A stretch of 64,000 nucleotides of DNA. Source: Psychromonas sp. CD1 (lineage in GTDB: Bacteria > Pseudomonadota > Gammaproteobacteria > Enterobacterales > Psychromonadaceae). The position numbers and the translations under genes were made by a program. The notes beneath the pieces were generated by a model. It did no database searches, had not been told where the DNA came from, and saw only the letters and a program-made list of their open reading frames with translations. Numbering within the stretch: the first letter of the stretch is position 1; every line of letters starts with the position of its first letter. The stretch lies in assembly GCF_002239585.1 (NCBI RefSeq), contig NZ_NDFH01000003.1, forward strand, positions 1,251,283 to 1,315,282, given 5' to 3'. Below are positions 25,761 to 33,916 of the stretch, one piece after another.

Positions 25761-27812
25761 ATGAACACCCTACTTTGTTTTGATTTTATCTGCACACAGC
25801 CCGTGCCCTTTTACCAGCACTTATGTAATCTTTTATTACGCGCACACCCCTTAGTGACACTGCAATCGAATGATATATTTACAGAGACTGCGCAAATAAG
25901 TATTGATAATGGCTATTTAAAAAATGGCCATTATCGCTACCGAATAGAAGCGCAAGGCACACAAATACAACTTGAAACCCTAGCCGATAGGATTGCTAAA
26001 GACTTCTTACTCTCTGTACATTTGGTAAAAGCGAAGATAACGCCATTAGAAAAGTCTCAAGGGAGCACTTCCATACAGATTCTAAAAAGCACCGAATTAC
26101 CTTCGACTCAGAAAAAACGTTTATTTTCTAAAAATGACGCCATTAATTCCCCATTATATGAGCTTATTCATCTTGATTATTGTGCGACATGCACACCTTT
26201 ATTTGGTGATAATCAAAGTCCAAAGTTTGCTCAAATAGATTTGATTTGCCCATGTTGCCATGGTGAAGAGCATTATAAAATACACAAAGAAGCGCTATTA
26301 ACTAAGCAAGATGGTATTAAAAGATCACCTTCACTGACAACGCTAACCCAAGAACGTTTATTCTCGTTAGCAAAAGAACTCCTATCCGAACACACTGTCA
26401 AGATAGAAGAACTCGGTGTCACACTGAGTACCCAAGTCGCTTTATTTGAACACTCTGAGCAACTTCGACCACAAATATTGATATGTAATCCTAATACCTT
26501 AAACCTGTTTTTTAATACAACGAGTGAACAAGTGATCACTCTTTCCTGTTTTGAAAAACCCGCGATAACACTCACAACAAAAGACGCAATTCAAATACAC
26601 TCATCTTCTAGTAAAATTAATGCAGCAAGCTGTGATGTTCGATTTGCCTACAACAGAGCGTTGATCATTGTGACTGAGTATTTACGCCAAAAAGGAATTG
26701 ATTTTCTGTACTACAGAGTAAATACTCCCATTGCACATATGGCATTTATTGACCAACATTGGATCTGGCTACAACAACCTTATAGCATTGCTTTAAATAC
26801 AACACGTGATACCTTGCGCGATAACGCTGTCGTCGGCAATTATCAGGCAATGGAGCTTAAAAAAAGGGTTGTAATACATAACTCAGTTTCCTTAGTGTTG
26901 CCCGTTAAATCGCAAGATCAGGCCTTTAATGCTCTATATGCAACTCAATTTTCTCAGGCCTCAATAAACAAACAAGATATCGTCACGATATTTTTAAGTC
27001 GCAATAGTTTAAGCCAAATTATTACCAGTAATCGCCTTCGAGATAACGGTAAAATAGAGAAAGATAAAGCTGAGAGTATTCTTCAATTTCCCAAATTACC
27101 AAATAATGGCATTGATTTTATTCAACAACTACGCGCATCAATCAAACCTAATATAGAAGGTAATTTACTAACCTCTGTGAGTATCATTGATAAGTTTCAA
27201 CTCGCTTATCCCTCTCAATACCACGCATTATCAACAATGAAATTGAGTGACCAAAGCCAAAACTTAACGTCTTTATTAGTAGTGGCTGCCACGTTATTAG
27301 GCTTATCAGAAGAAAGTTCGTTAAGCGAGCAACAAAGCAATCAACAAGCTGTCGACAGGCTCTTAACATTCGCGGGTTACTTTCCAACGGAGCACTCTCC
27401 GCACATTGATTTCCCAAAAAACGTCCTAGAAAAAAGCACTCTGGACAGCGCACCTAGCAGTTTTGATTGGTGTCAAACTTTTAAAAGTTTAATGAGTTTT
27501 TGCTTAGCAAAAAAGAGTTTAAAACCTACCGATAAAGATGAAGAGAATTCTCACACAGCTCGTTTAGCATTTGGATTTTTAGATTCTTTAGCCGATGAAA
27601 TGAGTCAGTGGATAGAAACAGCTGGGCATCGAGTTGGCATTACAAATGTGCTCTTAGCTGGCGATGAATTTCAATATACGCTTTTTACCAGAAGACTCTG
27701 TCGCCGTTTAAAAAACAATTATTTGATACATGCTAGCTGGCACTTAGATTTAGAAGGTGCTAATTTAGTAGCGGGTGCACTCTATTTGCCACGCCGACGT
27801 ACGTACCCTTAG
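25761..27812 (+). CDS. Degenerate HypF paralogue in the hya operon
   Basis: No standard name is recognised, but the 683-residue protein lines up with HypF (16227-18716) end to end. RIEAQGTQIQLETLADRI matches the HypF acylphosphatase stretch IDAQGTKAELDTFIENI. Cys141, 144, 163 and 166 keep the exact C-x2-C-x18-C-x2-C spacing of HypF zinc finger 1. EQVITLSCFEKPAITLTTK matches the HypF stretch QWKLLESQQRPITLLRK. Near the end, NVLLAGDEFQYTLFTRRLCRRL matches PIVLCGGVFQNRVLMDTVLTQL. The catalytic VQGVGFR, zinc finger 2, the HHxxH motif and the NDGG loop are missing. It is therefore probably inactive as a carbamoyltransferase and may be a scaffold or specificity factor for Hya maturation (inference). 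Followed by a second hypC. Confidence 0.75.
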   Translation: MNTLLCFDFICTQPVPFYQHLCNLLLRAHPLVTLQSNDIFTETAQISIDNGYLKNGHYRYRIEAQGTQIQLETLADRIAKDFLLSVHLVKAKITPLEKSQGSTSIQILKSTELPSTQKKRLFSKNDAINSPLYELIHLDYCATCTPLFGDNQSPKFAQIDLICPCCHGEEHYKIHKEALLTKQDGIKRSPSLTTLTQERLFSLAKELLSEHTVKIEELGVTLSTQVALFEHSEQLRPQILICNPNTLNLFFNTTSEQVITLSCFEKPAITLTTKDAIQIHSSSSKINAASCDVRFAYNRALIIVTEYLRQKGIDFLYYRVNTPIAHMAFIDQHWIWLQQPYSIALNTTRDTLRDNAVVGNYQAMELKKRVVIHNSVSLVLPVKSQDQAFNALYATQFSQASINKQDIVTIFLSRNSLSQIITSNRLRDNGKIEKDKAESILQFPKLPNNGIDFIQQLRASIKPNIEGNLLTSVSIIDKFQLAYPSQYHALSTMKLSDQSQNLTSLLVVAATLLGLSEESSLSEQQSNQQAVDRLLTFAGYFPTEHSPHIDFPKNVLEKSTLDSAPSSFDWCQTFKSLMSFCLAKKSLKPTDKDEENSHTARLAFGFLDSLADEMSQWIETAGHRVGITNVLLAGDEFQYTLFTRRLCRRLKNNYLIHASWHLDLEGANLVAGALYLPRRRTYP

Positions 27813-27880
27813 CCCTAACACCCTTATGCAACTCAATACCATCCTATTGTGTAAGCAGAATAAAATAGTGAGTTTTAATT

Positions 27881-28144
27881 ATGTGTTTATCAGTTCCATC
27901 GAAAGTTATTATAATTCATGATGATTTAACCGTCACTGTCGAATCACTTGGTGTTCAGCGACGCGTCAGCACCCATTTAATGTTAACGCCTCTCGAAATA
28001 GGAGATTTTGTACTTATTCATGTGGGATTTGTAATGAACACCATCGATAAAGAAGAAGTCGCCGCAAGTTTAGCACTATATCAAGAGATAGCAGACAGCC
28101 TGCAAGCTGAAGATGATGCCTTATGGAATGCACAGCATCAATAA
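27881..28144 (+). CDS. Second HypC-family chaperone, Hya-linked
   Basis: Small maturation chaperone with the essential Cys2 in MCLSVPSKV and the core VESLGVQRRVS and IGDFVLIHVGFVMNTIDKEEV. It is clearly a paralogue of HypC (18765-19022). E. coli likewise has a pair (HypC and HybG) that serve different large subunits, so this copy is probably dedicated to HyaB. It is the last gene of the hya operon, 68 bases after the HypF paralogue. Confidence 0.92.
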   Translation: MCLSVPSKVIIIHDDLTVTVESLGVQRRVSTHLMLTPLEIGDFVLIHVGFVMNTIDKEEVAASLALYQEIADSLQAEDDALWNAQHQ

Positions 28145-28203
28145 TACAAAAAAATAACAGAGCCGATGCTTTGGCTTGTAAATATTTTAGAGCAAACAAT
28201 GGA

Positions 28204-28230
28204 AAGGGCAACCGAAGTTGCCCTTATTTT
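28204..28230 (+). terminator. Terminator of the hya operon (shared with the RNA gene opposite)
   Basis: AAGGGCAAC and GTTGCCCTT form a 9-bp stem around CGAA, followed on the plus strand by ATTTT. On the minus strand the same hairpin has a TTCG tetraloop and ends in CCCTTT, so it also serves as the 3' end of the CsrB-like RNA. Confidence 0.8.
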
Positions 28231-28620
28231 AGCCACTCTATCAAATCCTTGACAGTTGATGCTCCCTGCATAAAATCCATTTGACCATTGTCTATCCTGA
28301 CATCCACTTCCCAATCCTTCGGGCTCATCCTTTTAAATATCCATATACAATAAACAATCCTGTTTATCGGCCATCTCCCTATCCTTAGAAGGTGTCCATT
28401 TTTGTCATCCTGACATAATAATAACAATCCGCGTCATTATTGCCCTTCATCCTGAAGGTGTTCCCTTTCGACATCTTATCGAATCCTTAACATCCATTGT
28501 AATAAAGCATCCTGCTTTATGCCCTCTATCCAAGAGTGTCCTACGGTTATCCTAACCAAGAGAAATACTCCTTATCTCTCTTTAAATAACATCCTGTTAT
28601 TTAATATAACAAGCAACAAT
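28204..28620 (-). ncRNA. csrB: CsrB/CsrC-family regulatory RNA
   Basis: On the minus strand this 400-base gap carries about 25 GGA motifs, several as the full CAGGATG. Many lie in the loops of short perfect hairpins: stems at 28582-28604 (10 bp), 28545-28557 (5 bp), 28502-28520 (8 bp), 28444-28458 (6 bp), 28403-28415 (5 bp) and 28350-28367 (7 bp). CsrB and CsrC RNAs have this build and sequester the translational regulator CsrA through GGA loops. The 3' end is a GC-rich hairpin with a TTCG tetraloop at 28204-28225. The 5' end is not fixed and probably lies between 28605 and 28650. No protein frame fits. Very likely a real CsrA sponge; csrB versus csrC is not distinguished. Confidence 0.88.
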
Positions 28621-28656
28621 AATATTTCATTCCATGTAATATTTGCCCCTTGCTTA

Positions 28657-28672
28657 TGTATTAAATAATACA
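28657..28672. promoter_or_regulatory. Palindrome upstream of the CsrB-like RNA
   Basis: TGTATTAAATAATACA has two 7-bp arms. It resembles, with shorter spacing, the TGT/ACA dyad bound by GacA/UvrY response regulators upstream of csrB genes. Weak evidence; no clear -35/-10 pair could be assigned nearby. The rest of the gap to mnmE (to 28917) is AT-rich and shows nothing more. Confidence 0.3.
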
Positions 28673-28917
28673 CTCTGTTCATCAAAAAAAAACAACAGAA
28701 TATCAAATTATTTTCAACATAAAGAAAACAAAAAACTAATCAATAAAAATCAACAACTTAAAATTGAGAGCGTTTTTTTAAAAGTGTAATTAACACAATA
28801 ACCTCATTATTAAATAGTCGATCTCTTACAAAGCTATTTTTACCCAATCTGATATTTAGAATAAAATACATGCCATAATAAATATCAAAAAAAATGCTCT
28901 ATCTTGCATTTAAATCT

Positions 28918-30282
28918 TTATTTTCCAATGCAAAAGCTCGAAAATATTCGCCCAAGCAAATCATCAGAACTAAATTCACCAGTGATCTCACTTAGATATT
29001 GCTGTGTTATCCTCAGTTCCTCTGCAAGTAACTCACCCGCTTTATATTCTTCAAGTTGTAGCTTTCCTTCTAATAAATGGCTCTGTGCATTATCAAGTGC
29101 TTCTAAATGACGTCTACGGGCCATAAAACCACCTCCGCTTGTACTTTGATAGCCCATTATCTCTTTTAAATGCTCTTTCAAAGAATCCATTCCTAAACCT
29201 GTTTTGGCAGATAGTGAATATACCGGATGCTGACTATCGTTTTGAACTAATATCGATTCTCCGGTTAAATCCGCTTTATTACGCACCACGGTTAAACCTA
29301 CTGACTCAGGGAGATGTCGCATAAACTCTGGCCAAATAATGTAGGGATCCGTTGATTTAGTTGTCGTTGCATCAAGCATAAAAAGAACACGATCTGCACT
29401 TTTTATTTCTTTCCAGGCTCGCTCAATGCCGATTTTCTCAATCGCATCGGTGCTTTCTCGTAACCCAGCCGTATCAATAATATGCAAAGGCATACCATCA
29501 ATATGAATATATTCTCGCATAACATCTCGTGTCGTTCCCGCTATTTCAGTGACAATTGCACTATCTTTACCCACTAACCTATTTAATAAACTCGATTTAC
29601 CTGCATTAGGTCGACCAGCAATAACGACTTTCATACCATCTCGTAAAATAGCACCTTGTTTGGCTTCTTTTTTTACCGCATCTAAATTAACTATAATTTT
29701 ATCTAAATCTGAGGCTATTTTTCCGTCACTTAAAAAATCAACTTCTTCTTCAGGAAAATCAATAGAAGCTTCAACATAAATACGTAAATGAATCAGACTA
29801 TCCACTAATGCATTAATTTTATTGGAAAACTCACCCTGTAATGAACGCAGTGCACTTTTAGCGGCCTGCTCTGATGTTGCTTCGATGAGATCAGCGATTG
29901 CTTCAGCTTGAGTCAAATCCATTTTATCATTCATAAAAGCACGCTCAGAAAACTCGCCAGGATTCGCCCCACGTAGATTTTTAATCTTTAAAATAGATTG
30001 GATCAACATATCCATCACAATCGGTCCACCATGCCCTTGTAACTCAAGAACATCCTCTCCGGTAAATGAATTTGGTCCTTTGAAAAACAAGGCAATACCT
30101 TGATCTAACACCTGCCCTTTATCATCCATAAAGGGTAGATATTCCGCATAACGTACCTTCGGTAATTTACCTAGAACATGTTGAGCAACTAGCTCAACAT
30201 CTGGGCCAGAAACACGAACAATACCGACACCACCGCGGCCAGTTGCAGTTGCTTGCGCAACAATAGTATCTGTTTTAGTCAT
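28918..30282 (-). CDS. mnmE: tRNA U34 modification GTPase MnmE
   Basis: GTPase that, with MnmG, adds the carboxymethylaminomethyl group to wobble uridine. The N-terminus [21 protein letters not shown] is the tetrahydrofolate-binding domain; the G domain has [12 protein letters not shown], the switch [16 protein letters not shown] and NKADL; and the protein ends in the catalytic CIGK. Length of 454 residues is exactly as expected. Transcribed away from the tRNA cluster terminator. Confidence 0.98.
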   Translation of the reverse strand: MTKTDTIVAQATATGRGGVGIVRVSGPDVELVAQHVLGKLPKVRYAEYLPFMDDKGQVLDQGIALFFKGPNSFTGEDVLELQGHGGPIVMDMLIQSILKIKNLRGANPGEFSERAFMNDKMDLTQAEAIADLIEATSEQAAKSALRSLQGEFSNKINALVDSLIHLRIYVEASIDFPEEEVDFLSDGKIASDLDKIIVNLDAVKKEAKQGAILRDGMKVVIAGRPNAGKSSLLNRLVGKDSAIVTEIAGTTRDVMREYIHIDGMPLHIIDTAGLRESTDAIEKIGIERAWKEIKSADRVLFMLDATTTKSTDPYIIWPEFMRHLPESVGLTVVRNKADLTGESILVQNDSQHPVYSLSAKTGLGMDSLKEHLKEIMGYQSTSGGGFMARRRHLEALDNAQSHLLEGKLQLEEYKAGELLAEELRITQQYLSEITGEFSSDDLLGRIFSSFCIGK

Positions 30283-30474
30283 AATTCATGATCCTTCTGT
30301 GATAAATGTCGCAGCATAATTGTATCTGAAGAAAAGTGGCCCTTTAATTTAGAGGGCACAATCTGAGTTTGCGACAGAACCAGGAAAAAGGGATATTGCT
30401 CTCGCAAAAAATAGGTTTGGACACTCGATGGTCACCGTTTGGTCACCAAGCTGTTTTTATAAGATAGTAGAAAC

Positions 30475-30502
30475 GAAAAAATCAACCCTATAGGTTGATT
30501 TT
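30475..30502 (-). terminator. Terminator of the tRNA operon
   Basis: AATCAACC and GGTTGATT make an 8-9 bp stem around CTATA. On the minus strand a run of T (complement of 30476-30480) follows, 25 bases after the tRNA-Gly 3' end. The stem is flanked by A/T on both sides and may work in both directions. The stretch 30303-30470 between it and mnmE holds no gene. Confidence 0.75.
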
Positions 30503-30525
30503 AAAGGTTCTTTTAACAAGAAACT

Positions 30526-30600
30526 TGGAGCGGGCAGTGGGAATCGAACCCACATTATCAGCTTGGAAGGCTGGAGTAATAGCCATTATACGATGCCCGC
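30526..30600 (-). tRNA. glyT: tRNA-Gly (TCC)
   Basis: The minus strand folds as a cloverleaf beginning GCGGGCATCG and ending TGCCCGC-T-CCA, with encoded CCA. The anticodon loop CTTCCAA gives anticodon TCC. The sequence closely follows E. coli glyT, and the neighbours thrU-tyrU-glyT are in the E. coli order. Confidence 0.97.
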
Positions 30601-30666
30601 ATAACTGCATCTATTAGCAATGATTTTTCGCCTTTGGGGCGTTCACAAGGCCATTGTGAAATAATA

Positions 30667-30750
<84 letters not shown>

Positions 30751-30759
30751 AGACTTAAA

Positions 30760-30835
<76 letters not shown>

Positions 30836-30853
30836 GCCGTCTAAGTGCGGTGA

Positions 30854-30882
30854 ATAATAGAGACATTCATTTCATCTTGCAA
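30854..30882 (-). promoter_or_regulatory. Sigma-70 promoter of the tRNA operon
   Basis: The minus strand has TTGCAA (30877-30882) and TATTAT (30854-30859) separated by exactly 17 bp. The bases just downstream, CACCGC, form a G+C-rich discriminator as in stringently controlled stable RNA promoters. Confidence 0.8.
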
Positions 30883-30952
30883 CTGTTATTTGCAATTAAC
30901 ACCTATTTATCGTCTGATTGTTCAAAAACAATACAGAGCCTTGTTAATTCGC

Positions 30953-31924
30953 TTATTTATGCAACAATCGCAACGAAATTTCACCACCAATAAATTCTTT
31001 TATCCCCCCTTCAACCGCTAATAATAATGCACCGTTCTCATTTACACCTCTACAAACACCGGTTTGCACTGTATCCGCCAATAAAACATTCACTTCTTTA
31101 TTCAAGAAACAATCTAAATTAAACCATCTCTCTAAATAAGGCTTTAAACCATGCTGTTCATATTCACTCAATAGCCTTTCTAATTCTAAAATTAAATATG
31201 CACTTAATTCATTACGATCTATCTGTTTCGTACCTAAACTATTTAAATCAATCCAAGGTTGATCAATTAATGCCCCTTGCTCTTGCGACATACGCACATT
31301 AATTCCAATACCAATCACACAATGACAAGCCTCTGTTGCTTGTGCATTGAGTTCGATTAAAATACCCGCTAACTTTTTATTTTGATAATAGATGTCATTA
31401 GGCCATTTTAAACCAACACCCTGTATACCCATTTTTTCAAGTGCATTAACGGTAGCGATACCCACCAATAAGCTGAGGCCTGATAATCTATCTATCCCGC
31501 TATCAAAGCGCCAATAAAAAGAAAAGTATAGGTGCGAGGCAAAAGGGGACACCCACGTTCGACCGCGTCGCCCGCGTCCTTTTAATTGATACTCGGCAAT
31601 ACAAGTATGCCCTTTCTCAATATCACCTATTTTATCTAATAAATATTGATTAGTTGAATCAACAATTTGCTTAACGTCTACATGTTTACTTTGACTGCTA
31701 ATTTTTATTTTTTTTGCATCGAGTAAGTCTATACCCCCAACACAACAATAACCCTTACCCTTTACTTTATAAATATCAATACCAATACTTTGTAATGCTT
31801 TAATGTAATTATTCACCGAAGTGCGTGAAACACCTAATGCCAGCCCTATCGTTTCACCTGAGTGAAACTTGCCATCCGCTAATAATTTAAGCAAGCAGAT
31901 ACCTTTTTCATTTAATTCAGACAT
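30953..31924 (-). CDS. birA: Biotin-protein ligase / biotin operon repressor
   Basis: Bifunctional protein: an N-terminal winged helix (GETIGLALGVSRTSVNNYIKAL at residues 18-40) for repression of bio genes, and a ligase domain with GRGRRGRTW, the biotinoyl-AMP loop, GLKWPNDIYYQNKKLAGILIE and GIGINV. It attaches biotin to acetyl-CoA carboxylase carrier protein. Length of 323 residues is normal. It overlaps murB by 8 bases, the gammaproteobacterial murB-birA pair. Confidence 0.97.
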   Translation of the reverse strand: MSELNEKGICLLKLLADGKFHSGETIGLALGVSRTSVNNYIKALQSIGIDIYKVKGKGYCCVGGIDLLDAKKIKISSQSKHVDVKQIVDSTNQYLLDKIGDIEKGHTCIAEYQLKGRGRRGRTWVSPFASHLYFSFYWRFDSGIDRLSGLSLLVGIATVNALEKMGIQGVGLKWPNDIYYQNKKLAGILIELNAQATEACHCVIGIGINVRMSQEQGALIDQPWIDLNSLGTKQIDRNELSAYLILELERLLSEYEQHGLKPYLERWFNLDCFLNKEVNVLLADTVQTGVCRGVNENGALLLAVEGGIKEFIGGEISLRLLHK

Positions 31925-32969
31925 TTTCTATCACCTTCGCTAAATTCGTTTCACCCAACTTTCCAATAAAACGCACTTCATGTTGTAATTCAATATTAAA
32001 TTTATCTTTAATACTCTGCCGCACCAATTCAGCTAAGTTAATAACATCTTGTGCGGTTGCATTACCTTTATTAATGATAACTAATGCTTGCTGTTGATGT
32101 ACAGCGGCCCCGCCTATTTGTCGCCCCTTTAACCCCGCCTTTTCAATTAACCATCCTGCGGCTAATTTAACTTTATCCTCGCACTGCGGGTAATAAGGCA
32201 TACCCAAATTTTCATTCAGTAATTTATCTGCCACTTTTTTATCGACCACAGGGTTTTTAAAAAAACTTCCCGCATTACCTGTCTGCGCTGGGTCGGGCAA
32301 TTTTTGCGCGCGGATCTGACAAATAGAATCATAGATTTTTTTAGCGCTTAAGTTTAACCTCTCAGGTTCACTTATAACCACGTTGCGGTTTTTTGCTTGC
32401 CATTTTTTTGCTAATTTTATTGTCACTTGCGTTATCAGTGCATTACACATGTTTTTTTGTTTAAAAATACTGTCGCGATATGCAAATTTACACTCGTCAC
32501 CACTGAGCTTATGCAACTGCCCCGTTTCTAAATCTATGTATTCTAGCGCCACACAAAAATCTTTAAATTCACTCCCGTAAGCGCCTATATTTTGTACGGG
32601 AGCAGCCCCCATCACACCGGGGATCAAAGCTAAATTCTCTAAGCCTCCCATATCATTATCAATACAATAGGTAACGAATTGATGCCAATTTTCACCCGCG
32701 CCAACCCGCAAAATATAATCATTGGCTGTCGTACTAATATTGATACCTAATAACTCAACTTTAATCACAAGGCCTGAGAAATCATCGCAAAAAAGAATGT
32801 TACTGCCCGCACCTAAGATTAGTACCGGTTTGTTTTCATTGCGCATTTTTTTTACCAGAGGTAGCAACTCAACCAGTTGTTTTATCTCACGAAGGTGAAA
32901 TAATATCTGCGTTTTTGCGTCAATAGAAAAGGTATTAAGTGCTTTAAGAGAGCAATTAGTTTCAATCAT
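31917..32969 (-). CDS. murB: UDP-N-acetylenolpyruvoylglucosamine reductase
   Basis: FAD- and NADPH-dependent enzyme that makes UDP-N-acetylmuramic acid for peptidoglycan. The FAD motif ILGAGSNILF, GLENLALIPGVMGAAPVQNIGAYG, the catalytic AYRDSIFK and PDPAQTGNAGSFFKNP (active-site serine) are all visible. Length of 350 residues fits type I MurB of E. coli (342). It begins the murB-birA unit. Confidence 0.97.
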   Translation of the reverse strand: MIETNCSLKALNTFSIDAKTQILFHLREIKQLVELLPLVKKMRNENKPVLILGAGSNILFCDDFSGLVIKVELLGINISTTANDYILRVGAGENWHQFVTYCIDNDMGGLENLALIPGVMGAAPVQNIGAYGSEFKDFCVALEYIDLETGQLHKLSGDECKFAYRDSIFKQKNMCNALITQVTIKLAKKWQAKNRNVVISEPERLNLSAKKIYDSICQIRAQKLPDPAQTGNAGSFFKNPVVDKKVADKLLNENLGMPYYPQCEDKVKLAAGWLIEKAGLKGRQIGGAAVHQQQALVIINKGNATAQDVINLAELVRQSIKDKFNIELQHEVRFIGKLGETNLAKVIENV

Positions 32970-33023
32970 GGTGATCCTTACTTAAAGAGAAGCGTTCAGT
33001 ATACAAGGAAAAGAAGGATAAAT

Positions 33024-33749
33024 TCACCTGCACAAATTATTGAGTCCATCTTTAGAGGCTTTACTATCTCCTTTAATAAGAAAATCTTTGATATGAAAAT
33101 TTCCGTTTTTAATTTTAGAACGAATATCTTGCACTCTAAATAAATACTGAGACGACTCTCTAATTGAAAGAGTATTAAAATGTGAACTTAAAAACAAATT
33201 CTCTAATTGGATAGTTAGCGAATTACTCTCTGCGTTAAAATATGCTAAATCAAGTGTAAACGCGCCAGAATAATCACTCAAATTAAGCGAATAATTAAAA
33301 CTTAAGGCTTTGTTACTAAACTTTTCTTGCTCGCTTTTATAAGCGCCGGAAACAATATTCACATCTCCCGTAACGGTTCCTAATAACGACACCTGCATTT
33401 CAGAGCTTAACCATTGTGATGTTGAAAAATACTGCTTTGCTTTCTTATTCAACATTGCCGATGTAAATTTAACTTGGCTACTCAGCGTCGCTTTGTAAGG
33501 GTAGTGTTTTATCAATGTATCAATAATAAAAGTAACCCCTGGACCAGAATCCACTTGTACGGTAATTTCACTTTTAAGTCTTGATGCAAAAAAACCTTTA
33601 TCATAATTAATCAATTTATACGAAATACCCTTTTCACTTTGTTGAGTAAAAAACTTTTTAGTCTCTTTTTGTACTTTCTCACCCATAAAATAAGTACTTA
33701 ATAACAATAAGATGACAACAATAAATGCTGCGCTCAGCCCTTTTTTCAT
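33024..33749 (-). CDS. DUF945 (YdgA-like) family protein, short
   Basis: Membrane-anchored protein with an N-terminal hydrophobic helix (LSAAFIVVILLLLSTYFMG) and then EKVQKETKKFFTQ and NYDKGFFASRLKSEI, the pattern of the DUF945/YdgA family. Family members are usually 450-500 residues; this one stops after about 241, and no continuation was found, so it may be a shortened form. The ATG at 33747-33749 is chosen over the one four codons earlier because GGGGGTAG precedes it. Function unknown. Stands alone between murB and nhaA. Confidence 0.6.
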   Translation of the reverse strand: MKKGLSAAFIVVILLLLSTYFMGEKVQKETKKFFTQQSEKGISYKLINYDKGFFASRLKSEITVQVDSGPGVTFIIDTLIKHYPYKATLSSQVKFTSAMLNKKAKQYFSTSQWLSSEMQVSLLGTVTGDVNIVSGAYKSEQEKFSNKALSFNYSLNLSDYSGAFTLDLAYFNAESNSLTIQLENLFLSSHFNTLSIRESSQYLFRVQDIRSKIKNGNFHIKDFLIKGDSKASKDGLNNLCR

Positions 33750-33916
33750 ATCTACCCCCATTAATCAAGTAAAGTTAGTTTGACGCGGATGACTTAAAAT
33801 GTCACGGTTTAACTTTAAAGTTAAACAAAAAGACGATAGATTACTATAGATATATCGTAAAAAACATGATTTTGTCTGTTTTTTAGACTAGACATCATTA
33901 CACTACAGGAGAAATA

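Noticed and set aside
28231-28620. Possible CRISPR-like or simple repeat array from recurring ATCC
   Set aside because: Spacing is irregular and the motifs sit in hairpin loops as GGA on the other strand, which fits a CsrB RNA; no repeat-spacer units.
30420-30450. Repeated GGTCACC near mnmE
   Set aside because: Only two short copies; too little to call a site or repeat.
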